Source: Fimbriimonadaceae bacterium | GTDB lineage: Bacteria; Armatimonadota; Fimbriimonadia; Fimbriimonadales; Fimbriimonadaceae | Assembly: GCA_022843485.1 (NCBI GenBank) | Contig: JALHNM010000011.1 | Coordinates: 1 to 64,000 of the forward strand | Direction: 5' to 3' | Length of the DNA: 64,000 bases | Part shown: in pieces, positions 7,916 to 16,713 of the stretch | Position numbering within the stretch: position 1 is the stretch's first letter | Layout of the letters: every line of letters begins with the position of its first letter | Position numbers and translations under genes: made by a program | Notes under the pieces: generated by a model | What the model was told of the DNA's origin: nothing | Database searches by the model: none | What the model saw: the letters and a program-made list of their open reading frames with translations, nothing else

Positions 7916-8941
7916 GTGAAGGCGATCGCAAAGGTGCGGGCCGAACGGGGTCTAGAGCTCATTGACGTCGTCGAGCCGTCGGTTCGTCCGGGCCACGTCA
8001 AGCTGCGGGTCGAGCACGGTTCGGTGTGCGGGACGGACTTGCACATCTACCAGTGGGACGGGTGGGCGTCGGGTCGGATCAAGCCTCCGCGGGTGATCGG
8101 GCACGAGTTCTGCGGGACGGTCGTCGAAGTGGGCGAAGGGGTCGAGCGGGTGCGGGTGGGCGACTTCGTGGCGAGCGAGTCGCACATCGTCGACCCGTGC
8201 GACCCGGACTACTTGGCGGGGCTCGGGCACGTGGCAGCCTCGACGGTGATCCTGGGGGTCGACGTGGACGGGGGGTTCGCGCCGTACGCAGTCGTGCCCG
8301 AGCTGAACGCCCGGCCTACGCCCTCGGTGGTGCCGAAGAACGTGGCGAGCATGCAGGACGCGCTCGGCAACGCGGTGCACACGGTCATGGACGGGCCGGT
8401 CGAGGGGCGGCGGATCTTGGTGACGGGCATGGGGCCGATCGGGCTCTTTGCGGTCGCGATCTGTAAGTGCCTCGGCGCGGAGAAGGTCTATGCGACGGAG
8501 GTGTCGCCCTACCGGATCGAGTTGGCGGAGCGGCTCGGGGCGGACCTGGTTCTGAACCCGGCGAAGGAGGACGTGTACGCCGTGCTGGAGCGGCTCGAGC
8601 CCAAGGGCGTCGATGGGACGCTGGAGATGAGCGGGAAGCCGAGCGCGCTCGACCTGGCGATCGAGGCGACACGGCCGGGCGGTCGGATCTCGCTGCTCGG
8701 GCTGTTCGCGGATGTATTGAAGTCGGTGGACTTCAACCGGATCGTGTTCAAGGGGCTGCGAGTGCAGGGGATCGTGGGTCGGAAGATGTGGGAGACGTGG
8801 GATCAGATGGCGTGGCTGTTGACGGAGAAGGGTCTCGACGTCACGCCGGTGGTGACGCACGAAATGCCCTATACCGAGTTCGGCCACGCGATGGAGACGT
8901 TAGAGAGAGGGGAGGCAGGGAAGATCGTATTGAGTTTCTGA
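7916..8941 (+). CDS. tdh: L-threonine 3-dehydrogenase (zinc alcohol dehydrogenase family)
   Basis: A 341-residue medium-chain dehydrogenase, predicted to oxidise L-threonine to 2-amino-3-ketobutyrate with NAD+. Catalytic zinc ligands are C38 (GSVCGTDLHIY), H63 and E64 (GHEFCG). The Rossmann domain has TGMGPIG and an acidic residue in ATEVSPYR that favours NAD+. Unusually, the four-cysteine structural zinc loop following the GHE region in the family is reduced to a single Cys (DPCDPDYLAGLGH), so the structural zinc is probably lost; a related polyol dehydrogenase is therefore possible. GTG 7916 follows a TATGCT hexamer by 6 bases with no separate ribosome site, suggesting a leaderless message. 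No glycine C-acetyltransferase (kbl) is adjacent. Confidence 0.82.
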   Translation: MKAIAKVRAERGLELIDVVEPSVRPGHVKLRVEHGSVCGTDLHIYQWDGWASGRIKPPRVIGHEFCGTVVEVGEGVERVRVGDFVASESHIVDPCDPDYLAGLGHVAASTVILGVDVDGGFAPYAVVPELNARPTPSVVPKNVASMQDALGNAVHTVMDGPVEGRRILVTGMGPIGLFAVAICKCLGAEKVYATEVSPYRIELAERLGADLVLNPAKEDVYAVLERLEPKGVDGTLEMSGKPSALDLAIEATRPGGRISLLGLFADVLKSVDFNRIVFKGLRVQGIVGRKMWETWDQMAWLLTEKGLDVTPVVTHEMPYTEFGHAMETLERGEAGKIVLSF

Positions 8942-8950
8942 GTTGGGGGG

Positions 8951-8995
8951 CTTTATAGGTCTTATAGGCCCTATAAGTCCTATAGGTCTTATAGT
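8951..8995. repeat. AT-rich TATAGG/CCTATA palindromic repeat block
   Basis: A block of about 10-bp units built from CTTATAGG and its complement, inside otherwise GC-rich DNA. It includes a perfect inverted repeat CTTATAGG-C-CCTATAAG (8961-8977). It may be a terminator-like or extragenic repeat after tdh. The last unit creates TATAGT (8990-8995), a possible -10 box for the MFS gene 32 bp downstream. Confidence 0.75.
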
Positions 8996-9027
8996 GTCTC
9001 GCCTCGTCTTCCGTTGCGGTCGTTCCA

Positions 9028-10314
9028 ATGTTCCCTGGCGTCAGAGCGCTTCGACACCGGCCGTTCCGTAACCTCTGGATCGGCCAGACCGTCTCGCAGT
9101 TCGGCGATGCGGCCTATGGGCTTGTCTTCATCTTCATGGCAGACCGGATTACGAAGGATCCGGTCTTCGTCGGCCTCGTAGCTGCGCTCCAAGTCTTGCC
9201 GTTCCTGATCGTCAGCCCGTTGGCGGGCGTGTTGGCCGACCGGCTCGACCGGAAGGCGATCATGGTCGTGTCCGACTTCGGCAGCGTCGTGGTGCTTGGT
9301 GCGTTCCTGGCCCTGCTCAAAGTCACGGGAGAGGCCCCGCGGTGGGCGCTCTTGCTCGTGCCGTGCCTGCTTTCAAGTCTGAACGCGCTTTTCTACCCGG
9401 CCCGCGGGGCGTCGATCCCGAGGCTTGTCCCTCCTGAGGACCTCTTGGACGCGAACTCCTTCGCGGCGGCGACGATGAGCCTCATGCACACGATCGGCCT
9501 GGCCCTCAGCGCGTTCGTCCTTGCCCAGGTCGAGCGGGTTAACCCACAAGGGTTCTTCGAGACGGCCGTACTCATCAACGCCGCGACCTTCGTCGTCTCG
9601 GCTGGGTTCCTTATGACTTTACCGAGTATCCGTCCGAAGCGTGAGGAGCACGCCGGCACGGGGATGGTCCACGAGATGATGGAAGGGGTCGCTGTCGTGT
9701 TCCGCGATCGGGTCCTTTCTCGGTTCCTTGTAGTGTTGCTCATCGTGAACCTGTTCATCGCTGGGTTCATGGTGGTCTACACGGCCACGAACCGGGCTTG
9801 GTTCGGCGGGAGCTTCCAAACGCTAGCGGGGATCGAGATCGGGTTCATGGTGAGCATGGTCGTCGGATCGCTGCTCGTGGCAAAGGCGAACGTCCAGCGC
9901 GTCGGCATGGCCTACTCGGTCGCGACGGCCCTCGTCGGCCTCGCCGTCGCCGCGATGGCCGTCCCCTCGTACGGGCTCTACGTCGCGTTCAACGTCGTTT
10001 GCGGCCTCTTGGTCCCGTTCATCAACATCCCGATGGCGACCTACATGAACCTTGTGGTCTCGGACGACGTAAGGGGGCGGGTGAACTCGGTCGCGGCGAT
10101 GGTCTCGGCCGGGACGCAACCTTTGGGGGCGGCTGTGGCTGGGGGCCTCTTGCCGTTGCTCGGGCTGGTCGGCATGTACCTCTTCATGGGGTTCGGCATG
10201 TTCGGGGCCGGGTTGTTCGGGCTTGCAGACCGCTCGACCCGGCAGGCCCTGATGCCCGGGCCGGAACCCGCCACGGAGGACCCTGCGTGCCAAGATAGGG
10301 CCGATGGTGCCTGA
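9028..10314 (+). CDS. MFS transporter, MFS_3/EntS-like exporter
   Basis: A 428-residue integral membrane protein with about 12 hydrophobic helices. It begins RPFRNLWIGQTVSQFGDAAY, a hallmark of the EntS/MFS_3 (DHA3) group, followed by PLAGVLADRLDRK, the loop 2-3 MFS motif. These carriers usually export small molecules, siderophores or drugs using the proton gradient; the substrate cannot be read here. It overlaps the rhodanese gene by 11 bp, so the two are probably co-transcribed. The C-terminal 20 residues are hydrophilic. Confidence 0.88.
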   Translation: MFPGVRALRHRPFRNLWIGQTVSQFGDAAYGLVFIFMADRITKDPVFVGLVAALQVLPFLIVSPLAGVLADRLDRKAIMVVSDFGSVVVLGAFLALLKVTGEAPRWALLLVPCLLSSLNALFYPARGASIPRLVPPEDLLDANSFAAATMSLMHTIGLALSAFVLAQVERVNPQGFFETAVLINAATFVVSAGFLMTLPSIRPKREEHAGTGMVHEMMEGVAVVFRDRVLSRFLVVLLIVNLFIAGFMVVYTATNRAWFGGSFQTLAGIEIGFMVSMVVGSLLVAKANVQRVGMAYSVATALVGLAVAAMAVPSYGLYVAFNVVCGLLVPFINIPMATYMNLVVSDDVRGRVNSVAAMVSAGTQPLGAAVAGGLLPLLGLVGMYLFMGFGMFGAGLFGLADRSTRQALMPGPEPATEDPACQDRADGA

Positions 10315-10624
10315 GGTCGACGCGGTGGGGCTCGCCACTGAGTTGAAGGGGCCGAACCCGCCCCGGTTGCTCGACGTGCGCGAGGCGGACGAGTTGGAAG
10401 TGAGTCAGCTAGACGGGATCGTGCACATCCCGATGGGCGAGTTGGCAGAGCGCCTGTCCGAACTGGACCGGGACTCCGACTGGGTCGTCGTCTGCCGCAC
10501 CGGCGGCCGGAGCGGGCGGGTCACCGAGGCCCTCCTCGCGAACGGGTTCACCCGGGTGCGCAACCTGGCAGGCGGGATGAACGGCTGGGCCCGGGCGGTC
10601 GATCCCTCGGTAGCGGTGTACTGA
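10304..10624 (+). CDS. rhodanese-like sulfurtransferase domain protein
   Basis: A 106-residue single-domain rhodanese. LLDVREADELE is the family entry motif, and VVVCRTGGRSGRV carries the catalytic Cys in a six-residue active-site loop (CRTGGR) typical of thiosulfate sulfurtransferases and persulfide carriers. GGMNGW is the C-terminal family motif. There is no signal peptide, so it is cytosolic. The ATG lies inside the 3' end of the MFS gene, indicating coupled translation. It could also serve in persulfide delivery to a biosynthetic partner not seen nearby. Confidence 0.9.
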   Translation: MVPEVDAVGLATELKGPNPPRLLDVREADELEVSQLDGIVHIPMGELAERLSELDRDSDWVVVCRTGGRSGRVTEALLANGFTRVRNLAGGMNGWARAVDPSVAVY

Positions 10625-10626
10625 CC

Positions 10627-11055
10627 ATGTCCGAGCCAGTGACCCTGCCCACGCCCTCTCCGCGCGAGCAGCACGCGATCGGGTGGCTCGCCGTCGGGGT
10701 GCTGGTCGTCCTGGGGCTCCTCGTGTTCGCGACCCGTCCCTATTCGGTGCGGGGGGCGAGCCTCATCCTCACGGTGGCGGAGGTCGCGGAGTCGATCCGG
10801 CTGGCGATGAAGTACAAGCCGCGGCTGTCCGACGGGACCCCGGATTGGCCGGTGGGCTGGGGGGACGAAGGGCTGGCGCCGCACCCGCGGGCGCGACGAC
10901 TCCAGAACCCGCCCCCTCTCAAGCTCGTCGGGACGAACCGGACGCCGGACAAAGACCTTGCGACCTACGAGGTCTTCATCAAGGGCGTCACGAGGACGAT
11001 CCGGGTCTCCATGCCACGCCTGCGGCAAGGGGTCAGGACTTCTTCTTCCGCGTGA
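10627..11055 (+). CDS. small single-pass membrane protein, function unknown
   Basis: A 142-residue protein starting at ATG 10627, two bases after the rhodanese stop. A short cytosolic N-terminus is followed by one transmembrane helix (about 18-36, WLAVGVLVVLGLLVFA) and a soluble domain containing DWPVGWGDEGL and TYEVFIKGVTRTIRVSM. I recognise no family. The last 23 bp overlap the convergent end of topA, so its final residues (RTSSSA) may be non-conserved readthrough. Confidence 0.6.
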   Translation: MSEPVTLPTPSPREQHAIGWLAVGVLVVLGLLVFATRPYSVRGASLILTVAEVAESIRLAMKYKPRLSDGTPDWPVGWGDEGLAPHPRARRLQNPPPLKLVGTNRTPDKDLATYEVFIKGVTRTIRVSMPRLRQGVRTSSSA

Positions 11056-13663
11056 ACCGTCGCTTCTTGGTGGGCCCGGCCTCGGCCTTGGCCTTGAGGA
11101 GGGCGGCGGCGGCTTGGGGGCTCAGGGTCGCCGGGTCCGTGCCTTTCGGTACGGTCGCGTTCAGCTCCCCGTTCGTGACGTAGGGGCCGTAGCGGCCGCT
11201 GAGCACCTTGATCTCCCCGGGAAAGCCGGGCACGTCGGTGAGGACGAGGATCGGGGTGGCGGGTTGGCGGGCAGCCCCCCACGGCTTCTTGCCCTCAGCG
11301 AGGGCGGCCACGGCCTGGTCGAGGGTCATGGCGGCGGCGGCCCGCCAGTCGCCGACGTTGGCTCGCTTGTCCCCGGCCGTGAGGTACGCCCCATATCGAC
11401 CGACGGCGAGGACGACCTCGGCTCCGGTCTCTGGGTACGTTCCGAGCGTAATGGGGAAACGGAGGAGGGCCTGGACGTCGTCGTCGCCGAGCGAAGCGGG
11501 CGAGACCCCGGGGGGAAGGGTCACCCGCTTGGGCGTGGCGCCGGCGCTCTCCTCCTCTTCGCTGAGCCCGACTTCGAGGTAGGCGCCGAACCGGCCCTTC
11601 TTCACGAAGACGCAGGCGCCGGAAGAGGGGTCGACGGCGATGGCCTCGGGGCCTCGGGCGCGTTCGTCCAAGAGGCGGCGGGCCGTCTCGGGGGTCAAGT
11701 CGGCGGGGGGCAGGTCCTCGGGGATCGAGGCGGTCGTGCCCTTCCCAGCTTCGCCCATTTGGAGGAACGCCCCGTTGCGCCCGATCCGGACCACGATCTC
11801 GTCGTCGATCCGCATAGCCGGGAATGGGATGTCCTTGCCCTTCTCCTCGACCTGTTGGGCGATCCCCATCTCTTCGCCCGCGCCTTTGTAGAACTCGCGT
11901 AGGTGGGCGACGGGGTCGCGCTTGCCCTCGGAGACTTCGTCCAGCTGGGTCTCCATGGCGGCGGTGAAGCCCGTATCGACCAGGCGCATGAAGTTCTGTT
12001 CGAGGAGTTCGGTGACGGCGAAGGCTGTCCATGTGGGGACGAGTTCCTTGCCCTTCTTGAACACGTACCCGCGGTCTTGGACCGTGCCGATGATGGTCGC
12101 GTAGGTGCTGGGCCGGCCGACGCCCTCGGCCTCGAGCTTCTGGACGAGCGAGGCTTCGTTGTAGCGTGCGGGGGGGCGGGTTTGGTGCTCAGTGGCGTTG
12201 ACTTCAGTGGGGGTGAGGGCGTCTCCCTCGTTCATCCCGGGCAGGATCGTCTCCTTGTCCCCGAGCTCGGAGTCCGGGTCGTCTGAGCCCTCGACGTAGG
12301 CACGGAGGAAGCCGGGGAAGACGATGCGCTTCCCGCTGGCGGCGAAGACGAGGTCGCGCGCCAGGTCTTCGACGGTGACTTCGACCCGGGTCCGTTCGAC
12401 CTCGGCGCGCACCATCTGGCAGGCCAGAGTCCGCTTCCAGATGAGCTCGTAGAGCTTGAACTGGTCGCTCTCGAGGTAGGGCTTCACGTCCTGGGGGCGG
12501 CGGCTGAGGTCGGTGGGCCGGATCGCTTCGTGGGCCTCTTGGGCGTTCTTGGCCTTACTCTTGAACTGACGGGCCTCTTTCGGGAGGTAGTTGCGGCCGT
12601 AGAGGTCAGCGACCACCTCGCGGGCCTGGGCCAGGGCGCGCTCGGAGAGCGTGAGGCTGTCCGTGCGCATATAGGTAATGAGACCGACGCGCTCGCCGCT
12701 TCCGAGGTCGATCCCTTCGTACAGCTGCTGGGCGATCTGCATCGTCCGGCGGGCGGGGAGGCCGAGCTTGCGGTTGGCGTCCTGCTGGAGGGTGGACGTC
12801 ATGAACGGTTCCGGCGGGTTCTCGAACCCCGGCTTCGTCTCGAGCTTCGTGACGGTCCACGGGCGGGCTTCGAGGAGCCGCTCGGCGATCGGCCCGGCCT
12901 CGGCGGCCTTGAGCCAGTACGTGCCCTTGTCGGTGAGTTCGCCTTGATCCGTGAAGCTGCCCCCTTCTGCCACCCGTGCAGGTCCGATCCGGGCGAGCCG
13001 ACCGGTGAACGCCCCTTCAGCGGCTTCCAGTCGCGCCTCGACCCCGGCATAGTCGATGACGACGAACGCCATCCGCTCCCGCTCGCGCAGGACGATCAGG
13101 CGAACGGCGACGCTCTGGACCCGCCCGGCGCTGAGTCCGACGGCGACCTTCTTCCAAAGGAGCGGCGAGAGCGTGTAGCCGAAGAGGCGGTCGAGAATGC
13201 GACGCGTCTCTTGGGCCCTCACCAGCCGCTCGTCGACGCTCCGGGGGGTGAGGAGGGCGGCTTGGATGGCCTCCGGCGTGATCTCGTGGAAGACGATGCG
13301 CGAGACGTCGACGGCCTTCTTGGGCTTGAGGACCTGGAGCACGTGCCAGCTGATGCTCTCCCCTTCGCGGTCTTCATCGGTCGCGAGGAGGAGGCGGTCG
13401 GCGTCCTTCATGGCCCGCTTGAGGTCGTCGACGCGCCGCTTCTTATCCGACGGCACGACGTAGAGGGGCTCGAAGTCGGCATCGACGTTGACCCCGAGCT
13501 TCGCCCACTTGAGCTTTCGGAGCTCGGCGGGGATGTCGTCTTTGGTCTCGGGCAGGTCTCGGACGTGACCGTAGCTCGCCAACACCTCGTAGTCTTTGCC
13601 GAGGAAGGCGCCGATGGTCTTCGCCTTGGCGGGCGACTCCACGATCACGAGGGTCTTTGGCAT
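11033..13663 (-). CDS. topA: DNA topoisomerase I (type IA)
   Basis: An 876-residue type IA topoisomerase that relaxes negative supercoils. The N-terminal Toprim domain (TLVIVESPAKAKTI) carries the metal-binding acidic cluster DEDREGE; the active-site tyrosine lies in RVGLITYMRTDS. The C-terminus has no zinc-finger cysteine quartets but several topoisomerase C-terminal repeats (GRFGAYLEVG, GRYGAYLTAG, GRYGPYVTNG) and a lysine/arginine-rich tail, as in actinobacterial enzymes. It reads away from the transglutaminase gene, with 175 bp of G-rich intergenic sequence containing TTTTACC on the + strand (GGTAAAA as a possible -10 for topA). Confidence 0.97.
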   Translation of the reverse strand: MPKTLVIVESPAKAKTIGAFLGKDYEVLASYGHVRDLPETKDDIPAELRKLKWAKLGVNVDADFEPLYVVPSDKKRRVDDLKRAMKDADRLLLATDEDREGESISWHVLQVLKPKKAVDVSRIVFHEITPEAIQAALLTPRSVDERLVRAQETRRILDRLFGYTLSPLLWKKVAVGLSAGRVQSVAVRLIVLRERERMAFVVIDYAGVEARLEAAEGAFTGRLARIGPARVAEGGSFTDQGELTDKGTYWLKAAEAGPIAERLLEARPWTVTKLETKPGFENPPEPFMTSTLQQDANRKLGLPARRTMQIAQQLYEGIDLGSGERVGLITYMRTDSLTLSERALAQAREVVADLYGRNYLPKEARQFKSKAKNAQEAHEAIRPTDLSRRPQDVKPYLESDQFKLYELIWKRTLACQMVRAEVERTRVEVTVEDLARDLVFAASGKRIVFPGFLRAYVEGSDDPDSELGDKETILPGMNEGDALTPTEVNATEHQTRPPARYNEASLVQKLEAEGVGRPSTYATIIGTVQDRGYVFKKGKELVPTWTAFAVTELLEQNFMRLVDTGFTAAMETQLDEVSEGKRDPVAHLREFYKGAGEEMGIAQQVEEKGKDIPFPAMRIDDEIVVRIGRNGAFLQMGEAGKGTTASIPEDLPPADLTPETARRLLDERARGPEAIAVDPSSGACVFVKKGRFGAYLEVGLSEEEESAGATPKRVTLPPGVSPASLGDDDVQALLRFPITLGTYPETGAEVVLAVGRYGAYLTAGDKRANVGDWRAAAAMTLDQAVAALAEGKKPWGAARQPATPILVLTDVPGFPGEIKVLSGRYGPYVTNGELNATVPKGTDPATLSPQAAAALLKAKAEAGPTKKRRFTRKKKS

Positions 13664-13838
13664 GGGCGGCGGGGGGGTTTTACCGTGCAGGCGGCCGGGG
13701 CCCGGGGGTCGTTCCCGCTGGGCCCCGGCAACTCAGGACGCTCTTTCGACCGTTTCTGAATCTATGGACAGCCGAACGGCCCAGGATGTTCGACAGGCTC
13801 GCCCGAAGCCGGTTCGGCTACACTCGCCGCACCTTTCG

Positions 13839-15212
13839 ATGGTCCGCTGGCTTGCGATCCTTGCATTGACTTTGGCCGCCGCGCTGGCTTCGGCTCAGCG
13901 CACGTGGCTGGGGATCTACCTCCGAGAGGAGAAGATCGGCTACTCGTCCCTCAACGAATCGGTCGTGGACGGGAAGCGTGTGAGCGAGTCGCTCACGGTG
14001 ATCGACGGGACGATGCTAGGCCAGAAGCTGGAGCTCCGGGCGACCGGCCGGACGGTGTACGGGGTGGACGGAGCTCCGGTGCGCATGGAGTTCGAGAACT
14101 CGAGCGGGGGCCGTACGCTGCGAGTGGACTCGGAGGTCGTCGGGGGTGTGCTCCGGGCCAAGTCGACCTTCCAAGGCACGACGACCACGCGCGACGTCCC
14201 GCTGCCGACCGACGCTCCGATCAAGGACGATGCCCTTGGGCTCGTGCTGGCAGGGGATGCGGCAGGCACGGTCCGTGCCTTCTACCTTTTCGACCCGAAC
14301 ACCCTGTCGTTCGTGAAGTGCGAGGCGGTGTTGAAGGGGCCGGCGAAGGTGACGGTCGGAGGGAAAGAGTTCGACGCGACCCATATCGAGCTTCGGGACC
14401 CGCGGTCGCCTATGCAGGTCTACGTGTCGGCCAAGGGGGACCTGATCAAGGCCGTCGGGCCGTTCGGGATGGAGCTACGGCCAGAGGATGAGGAGAGGGC
14501 GAAGCAGATCGACGGGTCCGCCGACTTGGCCGAAGCGAGCCGGATCGTTCCGGACCGGCCGATCGCCGACTATGAACGCACCACGCGGCTGACCCTTCGG
14601 GTGACGGGGGCGGACTTATCGCGGCTGCCGTCCGACGAGCACCAGACCGTGCGACAGGAGGGGGACGCGTGGGTCGTCGAAGTCCACCCGCCTGCGCCGC
14701 TGACGGGGGAAGCCCGGGTCGCGAGCGACGACGTCAAGTGGACGACGAGCGACACACGGATGCCCGTGGGCTCGGCCCGGTTCCTTGAGATCGTGCGCGA
14801 GGCGACGGAAGGGGCGGCGGACCTCCCGGAGAAGGTGGAGCGACTTAGGCGTTTGGTCCTGACACGGGTTCGGGCGAACGCCGGGATCGGGGTCCTGCGT
14901 GAGGCCGACGAGGTTTACGACTCAGCGGAAGGAGTGTGCCGGGACCATGCCGTTCTCCTCGGGACGCTGTTGAGGACGGCTGGTATCCCTACGCGACTAG
15001 TCAGCGGGCTTGTTTACGGCGACGGGGCGTTCTATTACCACGCGTGGGTCGAGGTCCGGCTCGACGGGGAGTGGTACGGGGTGGACTCGACCCGAAGCCC
15101 TCGCCGGATCGATGCGACCCATGTCAAGGTCGGGCAAGGCACGATCGGCCAAGCCTTTACGTCCTTCCTCCTAGACGGGGCTCGGATTCAAGTGCTCCGG
15201 TCGGAACGATAG
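13839..15212 (+). CDS. secreted transglutaminase-like protein
   Basis: A 457-residue protein. Start ATG 13839 is chosen because it gives a clear signal peptide (RWLAILALTLAAALASAQ). The first ~270 residues are beta-rich (EEKIGYSSLNESVVDGKRV; GPFGMELRPE). The C-terminal transglutaminase-core domain has C367 (EGVCRDHA), H401 (YYHAWVE) and D416 (GVDSTRSP), a complete triad. Such exported proteins often act as proteases or cross-linking enzymes on cell-surface material; the substrate is unknown. The next gene begins 7 bp after its stop, suggesting an operon with the PIN/TRAM gene. Confidence 0.85.
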   Translation: MVRWLAILALTLAAALASAQRTWLGIYLREEKIGYSSLNESVVDGKRVSESLTVIDGTMLGQKLELRATGRTVYGVDGAPVRMEFENSSGGRTLRVDSEVVGGVLRAKSTFQGTTTTRDVPLPTDAPIKDDALGLVLAGDAAGTVRAFYLFDPNTLSFVKCEAVLKGPAKVTVGGKEFDATHIELRDPRSPMQVYVSAKGDLIKAVGPFGMELRPEDEERAKQIDGSADLAEASRIVPDRPIADYERTTRLTLRVTGADLSRLPSDEHQTVRQEGDAWVVEVHPPAPLTGEARVASDDVKWTTSDTRMPVGSARFLEIVREATEGAADLPEKVERLRRLVLTRVRANAGIGVLREADEVYDSAEGVCRDHAVLLGTLLRTAGIPTRLVSGLVYGDGAFYYHAWVEVRLDGEWYGVDSTRSPRRIDATHVKVGQGTIGQAFTSFLLDGARIQVLRSER

Positions 15213-15219
15213 GCGTCTG

Positions 15220-16713
15220 ATGGCAAGTGCTCGGTTTTGGGTGATCGTGGCTTTCGCGCTGGCGGGGGCGGTCGCGTCGGTCGTGGGGATGCCGTCCGTT
15301 CTGGATTGGGTGTTCGACACGGTCCAGGAGATGAGCGGCGCGTCTCGCGTCGCTCCGGTAAGCGAAGCCGCGCCACGGCCCACCTACCGCTTCTACCGGT
15401 TGGTCTTCGGCGAACCCGGGACGTCGCGCGAGCAGCGGCGGGAGGAAGCAGAGCGGACGGCGGCCTCGATCCGGCGCGGTGAGACGACCTTGGGCGCGAT
15501 CGTTCAGGCCCGGGCTGGAGTTTCGGAGGCTCCGGTGGTCTCATACACAGAGGGGAAGCTGACGGATCGGAACGAGCTGAGGCCGCTTTTGTCCGTGCGC
15601 CGACCCGGGCAGTTGAGTCCGGTGCTGACCGACCCGGAGACCAAAAGCCCGGTGCTCTACGAGTTCCTGGATCAGCGGGAGGCCCTCGACCCGGCGGCCG
15701 AACCCCCAGCGAGGGGGTACCCGGGGGCGCGCCAGACCCACGTGTTGGCGGCGTTGGCCGTCCTCGGGGCGGTGATCGGAGCGGGCCTGGGTGCGCTGAT
15801 GGTGCGAGGTTTCGACCGGAGTTCGGAGGCCTGGCAGCGGATGGACACCGGGGACAAGGTGACCTTGTTCATCGGCGTGTTCGCGGGGATCGTGGGGTCG
15901 CTGCCGTTCCTGATCGCGTTCGGGAACTTGGGGCCGGTCGTCGCCCCGCTGCTGACGATGGGTCTCACGATCGGGTTCAGTGCCCTCGCCGTGCAGGCGC
16001 TGCGGTCGATGGAGGACGTCTTGCCCTGGGCCCAGAAGGGCCGGGTGGGCAAGCGAAGCGGCATCAAGGTGTTCGACACGAACGTCCTCATCGACGGTCG
16101 CATCTTCGACCTGGCTCGTACCGGATTTCTGGAGGGCGAGTTCTATGTGCCGAAGTTCGTCCTTGCCGAGCTTCAACACATCGCGGACTCGTCGGACGCG
16201 TTGCGGCGGCAGCGCGGGCGGCGGGGCTTGGACGTGCTGCGGTTGTTGCAGGACGACTTTACGGTGGAGGTCGGGACGCACGATAAGTTCGCCGGCGACG
16301 ACCGAGAGCCGGTGGACGCCCGCTTGGTGAAGCTCGCCCAGGCCCTCGGAGCGGACCTCGTGAGCAACGATTACAACCTGAACAAGGTGGCGAGCATCCA
16401 GAAGGTACGGGTGCTGAACGTGAACGACCTGGCGCTGGCCCTCCGGCCGAACCTGCTGCCGGGTGAGACGATCGACCTGTTGATCATCCGCGAAGGGAGC
16501 CAGGCCGGGCAAGGGGTCGGGTACCTGGACGATGGCACGATGGTCGTCGTCGAGGGGGCGAAGCCGTTCGTGGGCGAGACGATCCACGTGTCGGTGACCC
16601 AGGTGATCCAAACCGAGCGGGGGAAGCTGATCTTCGGCGAGGTCGAGGGTCTGGAGACCGAGCCGGAGCCGCCGAAGCCTCGGCGGTCGACCCCGCGCAC
16701 AGGACGGCCGTGA
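15220..16713 (+). CDS. membrane-anchored PIN-TRAM protein with parvulin-like insert
   Basis: A 497-residue protein. Helix 1 is at 6-28, followed by an extracytoplasmic segment (about 55-155), then helices near 174-196, 213-233 and 238-260, a PIN domain (282-405: D286 in FDTNVLIDG, E317, D366, D384) and a TRAM domain (412-478). The last three parts match the YacL group of PIN/TRAM ATP-independent ribonucleases, and all four acidic residues are present. The 55-155 segment (RFYRLVFGEPGTSREQRREE ... GETTLGAIVQA ... PGQLSPVLTDPE) resembles a parvulin PPIase fold, not usual in YacL; this is inference. Its stop overlaps the ispDF start (GTGA). Confidence 0.82.
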   Translation: MASARFWVIVAFALAGAVASVVGMPSVLDWVFDTVQEMSGASRVAPVSEAAPRPTYRFYRLVFGEPGTSREQRREEAERTAASIRRGETTLGAIVQARAGVSEAPVVSYTEGKLTDRNELRPLLSVRRPGQLSPVLTDPETKSPVLYEFLDQREALDPAAEPPARGYPGARQTHVLAALAVLGAVIGAGLGALMVRGFDRSSEAWQRMDTGDKVTLFIGVFAGIVGSLPFLIAFGNLGPVVAPLLTMGLTIGFSALAVQALRSMEDVLPWAQKGRVGKRSGIKVFDTNVLIDGRIFDLARTGFLEGEFYVPKFVLAELQHIADSSDALRRQRGRRGLDVLRLLQDDFTVEVGTHDKFAGDDREPVDARLVKLAQALGADLVSNDYNLNKVASIQKVRVLNVNDLALALRPNLLPGETIDLLIIREGSQAGQGVGYLDDGTMVVVEGAKPFVGETIHVSVTQVIQTERGKLIFGEVEGLETEPEPPKPRRSTPRTGRP

